A DNA stretch of 64,000 nt, from contig CM024753.1 of the NCBI GenBank assembly GCA_014218235.1, forward strand, positions 178,040,348 to 178,104,347. Reading direction: 5' to 3'. Below, piece after piece: positions 60,347 to 64,000 of this stretch (the stretch's first letter is position 1; each line of letters starts with the position of its first letter). The notes beneath the pieces are model-generated. The model worked only from the letters and a program-made list of their open reading frames with translations, searched no databases and had not been told where the DNA came from. The stretch comes from Colocasia esculenta (taxonomy: Eukaryota; Streptophyta; Magnoliopsida; Alismatales; Araceae). Both the position numbers and the translations under genes were made by a program.

Positions 60347-63300
60347 ACAATTTCGTCCTCGAAATTGGGACAAACCCAAACAATCTCGAGGCACGAAACG
60401 AAACACAGGGAGCAAACATAAGACCAATGCGATCAAGCCACTAAGTCTCAACACGACTTCCTCGTGGCAACAATCGCACAACCAAACATGCACAGAGCAC
60501 ACAAAGCTGGAAAACCAATGGCTCATACAACGGACTCCCAATACATGGGAGCACACAACTGAAAACCGAACGGCTCACCACACGCTCCAACAACGAGTGG
60601 AGCACCAAGCCGAGAAATCGACGGCTCACTCCAGCCACACATAGGGCGCCCAAACGGAACGACAACCCCACAGGTTCCGAGCAATGCCAAATCCAGCCCG
60701 AATAGTGGAAAACGCTAGCCAAAAACTACACGGCTGCAGCCACCAATAGACCTCACTGTTGGGACCAACCAATCAGCAACCCACTCTGTCGTCGGCAAAA
60801 CCTGACTGAGGGCGCGGTTGCCAACAACCACACGAGAAATGCCTGAGAGTCAAGCACAACACTTAGGGGATCGGCCTCACGCTACTAGTAGCAGCTAGCA
60901 CCGGTCACCGGCCCAACTGAGAAGTCACACAAGCGACGAGAACCAGAGCGACATCACGCTCGCGGAGGATCCGCAACACATGGAATGACGTCCACCGTCA
61001 CCACTAGGTCTCACCCAGACCTTCCTCGTGGTCCAATAGGGACAGCAAACACACACAGAGAAACCTCAACACACAAAAATGGCGTCCACTATCACCACTA
61101 GGTCTCACTCAGACCTTCCTCGTGGTCCGGCAAGGATACCAAATGCACACGGAGCCACAAGGACTGGGAGTTACATACTCCACAACGCGGCACACTGTGA
61201 CGGAAACACGGAAGACGTCTGAAGTCAAGCCAGAACTTGGCACCTCACAACGTCGACGAACCATGTGCTCGAGTACTGGTAAGCCAATAGGCCTCACTGT
61301 CACCATACGAACCGATAGGAGACTCCGCCATCGGCTTCCAGACTCACCAACGCCACGCAAAACCACACGGAAACCAAAACAACCGTAGAGGTCGAGGACA
61401 ACATGCCGACCTCAGAGGGACCCAAACCGAAGTAGGGTACCACAACCAAACACACTCGCTACGACCACAGCCTGGCGTACCACCGATAGGGCCACCTAGA
61501 CAAGGCAAAGTAGCTACCCCATAGCAATAACGGTACAACCATAAGGCTCAGGCTAGCACATGTGTCCCAGAGGTGGAAAGGTCAACGCCTCCAACACCGA
61601 GCGAAGTCATGAAACAATGCACGAAACTCCCGAACAGGCACACGACACAACACATGCTGCAGATGGCATAAAACCAAAACATGCGAGCACGAGCACACGG
61701 TGCTACCACAAGCACCAAAACTAAGCAAAGTACAACATAGGTGAACCAGTGGCCGAAACAACAACACAGGCTAACGGGAAGGACTCTTCACCAGAGACCC
61801 GACAAAAGCCACACGCGAAGGACCGCAGGCCTGAAAGGGCACTCCAGGCCACTCCGTCCCCAGCCCTTAAGGCACAGAAATATGAAGCATCGAAAAATGC
61901 TCAACGTGCAGCACACGCATCTGCACCAACGGCCTGAGACGACACAGGGCCCACCGAAGGGGACTCTCCACTAGAGACCCACAACAAAAGCACACAGAAA
62001 GTCGACAACTTTCAGAGTGCAACAACCACGTCGGCTCCAAGAAGTGCACAAAACACGGAGCACTGACTCTGCCGCACGGGGAGCGAAAACCACAGCAACT
62101 CCCTAGCGCGCAAGAGCAAGAAGCACCACCTCTATCGCGAATGATAGAGAGGCCAAACACCAAAACGACGACATGAAAAGCCTCCAAGGCACAAGCCGAG
62201 GTACAATCGAGCATACACTGGAACAATGCTTACACAAGCAAGCCAATCAGAAATGCACATTGGAACAATCCTCACGCAGCAACCCAACAGAAAACGGTAC
62301 TACCTCACACCAAACCAACAGGGACCCAATGCCCCAATTGTCCAGGCAGGTAGCAAGAAACCATCACAACAACAAACGGCACGAACAGGCCCACCGACCC
62401 ACGGTGCCACACGGAAACGACAGCACGAGGGGAGCAACCACCTCAACCCAAAAACAATTCAAGGGAAGATGACTCCACCAGAAGGTCGCAACGATGTGCA
62501 CCCCGGCAACACAATACCAAAGTGGAGCATCGTGACCCTGAGCAACCAACGGAAAGCAGGGGAAGAAGACACACACAATGAGTCTCTTCCACCAACGAGA
62601 GGGGGATAAAACCACCGCACAAGACTGGCACTTCCACAAGAAGCACGGCCAGCCAAACACCCACGGCACTCACCAGACCACCATCCGGGAGAGCACGTAG
62701 GGCGCAAAAAAACAAAACAAACCATCCGAGCCATGGGGACACACGAAGTCCCACCAGTGCAAACGAGAAACTCGGAAACAAACAACAAGGCGAGCTGGCA
62801 AACACAGTAGCCAGACGCACGGCTAAGGGCACAACACCTCGACCGACAACACCTAAGTAGATTGTAACACAGACAGTCCAACCAGCAACAGTGACAGCTC
62901 ATCTCTACAGAGAAAGAGCAACGACAACCAAAAGGACACGAAGCAGCTTTGGGGAGAACCTCCACCAAAAGCTCCAAGGGACATCCTGGGAGGACCTTAC
63001 CAGAACACAACCCAACCAAACGACACACTTCGAACCACAGGGGCAACACAACGGTGGCCCATAATGACCACAGAGCACTCCTGGGATGAACCTCCGCCAG
63101 AATCGACAAAGGGAGATCCTGGGAAGAACCTTCACCAGAATGCACAACCCAACGACCAAACAACACGGACCATCAAAGAGAACACTACAGCAAGCAGAAC
63201 TGCAGAAGCAACGCAAGTAGGTCCTGGGAGAACCTCCACCAGAACCACCAAGGCACCTCTCTGGGAAAAGCCACCAGAATGCACAAGACAAACCAACAGT

Positions 63301-64000
63301 ACACCTCAAACTCTGAGGTAGCACGGCAACAGCAGAAACGAGCGCGAAACAGTCATGAGAGAAACCATCACCAGGACAACAACAAACAGTTCTGGGAAAC
63401 CTCACCAGAACACAGGGCAACCAAGCGATGCACCTCAACCTTGAGGGCAACGCAACAACAACCAGAAATGAGCACAACATAGTTCTGGGGAAACCTCACT
63501 TCTGCCAGAACCAACAGAGAAAGACTCCGAGAGCACCTCACCAGAGCTCACAACCAGCCAGCACTAAGTCGACAACAACCACAGGCAAGTGTCGCAGCGC
63601 TTAACAAGCGATGCAACACGGCACACAGAACACCTAGTTACCCCAAGCAACAACGCCGACCAAGCAGAGCACAGCGCACAACAGTGCACAAACAGGGGGC
63701 CACACACAAGACCAACACAACACACACCCCAACAATAGAGGGGCAACCAACAAGGTAGGGACACCTCCCATCGGTTCTACAGACAACCCTGCACTGATGA
63801 AGGCCACACTACACGCAGGTTCTCTCAGCCTTCGCGACGCACACACGCTCAAATGCGTCGAAGACGACCAGGAGCACCGCACCTGGACTTGCCTACAATC
63901 GTCCTCCATATGGAAAGACCACTGCCAGCGAGTCCAGCGCCAACTGCGCCGCTACGGCACAAACATGCCGAGCGACCACACTCGCCACGCACATGGCACA
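60347..64000 (-). mobile_element. Internal region of element Z, apparently non-coding
   Basis: 3.65 kb without recognisable pol, chromodomain or gag on either strand. Long minus-strand frames (63480-62905, 63166-62459) are Cys/Leu/Val-rich and repetitive, and look like a composition effect. It contains a duplicated block CACTAGGTCTCACTCAGACC / TTCCTCGTGGTCC (about 61000-61033 and 61098-61130), another duplicate (CCAGAGACCC / CTAGAGACCC near 61790 and 61970) and the stem-loop array at 62984-63510. It is either a very long 3' UTR or the body of a non-coding (LARD-like) derivative. Confidence 0.55.
62984..63510. repeat. Dispersed short stem-loop repeats TTCTGG-N-CCAGAA
   Basis: At least seven copies of T(C/T)CTGGG, A-GAACCTC-ACC, AGAA occur, starting near 62984, 63080, 63117, 63222, 63259, 63390 and 63483. 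Each can fold, as TTCTGG (or TCCTGG) pairs with CCAGAA across 9 to 16 nt. Spacing is irregular, 37-130 bp. Confidence 0.8.

Noticed and set aside
62459..63480. Cys/Val-rich minus-strand frames of 191-235 codons
   Set aside because: No recognisable domain, repetitive composition and overlap with the stem-loop repeats; judged non-coding.

Overview
This is nuclear DNA of a flowering plant with a large, repeat-rich genome. Ty3 and Ty1 LTR retrotransposons use a tRNA-Met type primer site (TGGTATCAGAGC). A CACTA (En/Spm) DNA transposon carries tnp2 and Transposase_24 genes. Gene fragments captured inside it look like plant CLASSY/DRD1 and a DMXL/Rav1-like WD40 protein. I see no intact host gene, no rRNA gene and no functional tRNA gene. 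The window reads as heterochromatic nested-transposon DNA. A run of exactly 100 N at 42974-43073 marks an assembly gap.

Layout, left to right. (1) 1-7960: a decayed minus-strand Ty3 (Tat/Retand-like) element holds a solo LTR (1606-7492, target duplication ACCTG). That LTR holds a second solo LTR (4392-7204, duplication AGAAG). (2) 7971-10340: a 2.4-kb giant inverted-repeat (foldback) element with 22-bp tandem arrays and a tRNA-like A/B-box segment in each arm. (3) 10955-17004: a Ty1/copia element with two LTRs and gag only, no pol, inserted in unassigned sequence. (4) About 18240-39760: a second foldback-like element built on a roughly 105-bp ACTTTAA-rich repeat, with a 19.4-kb CACTA (19633-39035) inserted in it. 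The CACTA carries minus-strand fragments of a CLASSY/DRD1-type SNF2 gene and a DMXL-like gene. A very young Ty3 element (20856-30283; near-identical 3,034-bp LTRs; duplication GGCAC) sits inside the CLASSY/DRD1 fragment. (5) 39760-44591: sparse unassigned DNA with a GA microsatellite, two MITE-like hairpins and the gap. (6) 44592-64000: a staircase of nested insertions: a SIRE-like copia 3' end with an env-like relic and a SINE, then LTR X1, then Ty3 element Y (+), then LTR X2, then element Z (-), which runs off the window.

Working together: nothing here is an operon. The transposon genes are mostly broken, and many of their stops fit C-to-T or G-to-A change, as expected of methylated DNA. 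The most interesting biology is the CACTA that captured part of a host RNA-directed DNA methylation remodeller, lying antisense to the transposase genes. Next is the habit of the LTR families to carry their own clusters of short CpG-containing motifs (CTGTCGACAG, AACGATTT, AACGCGAC).
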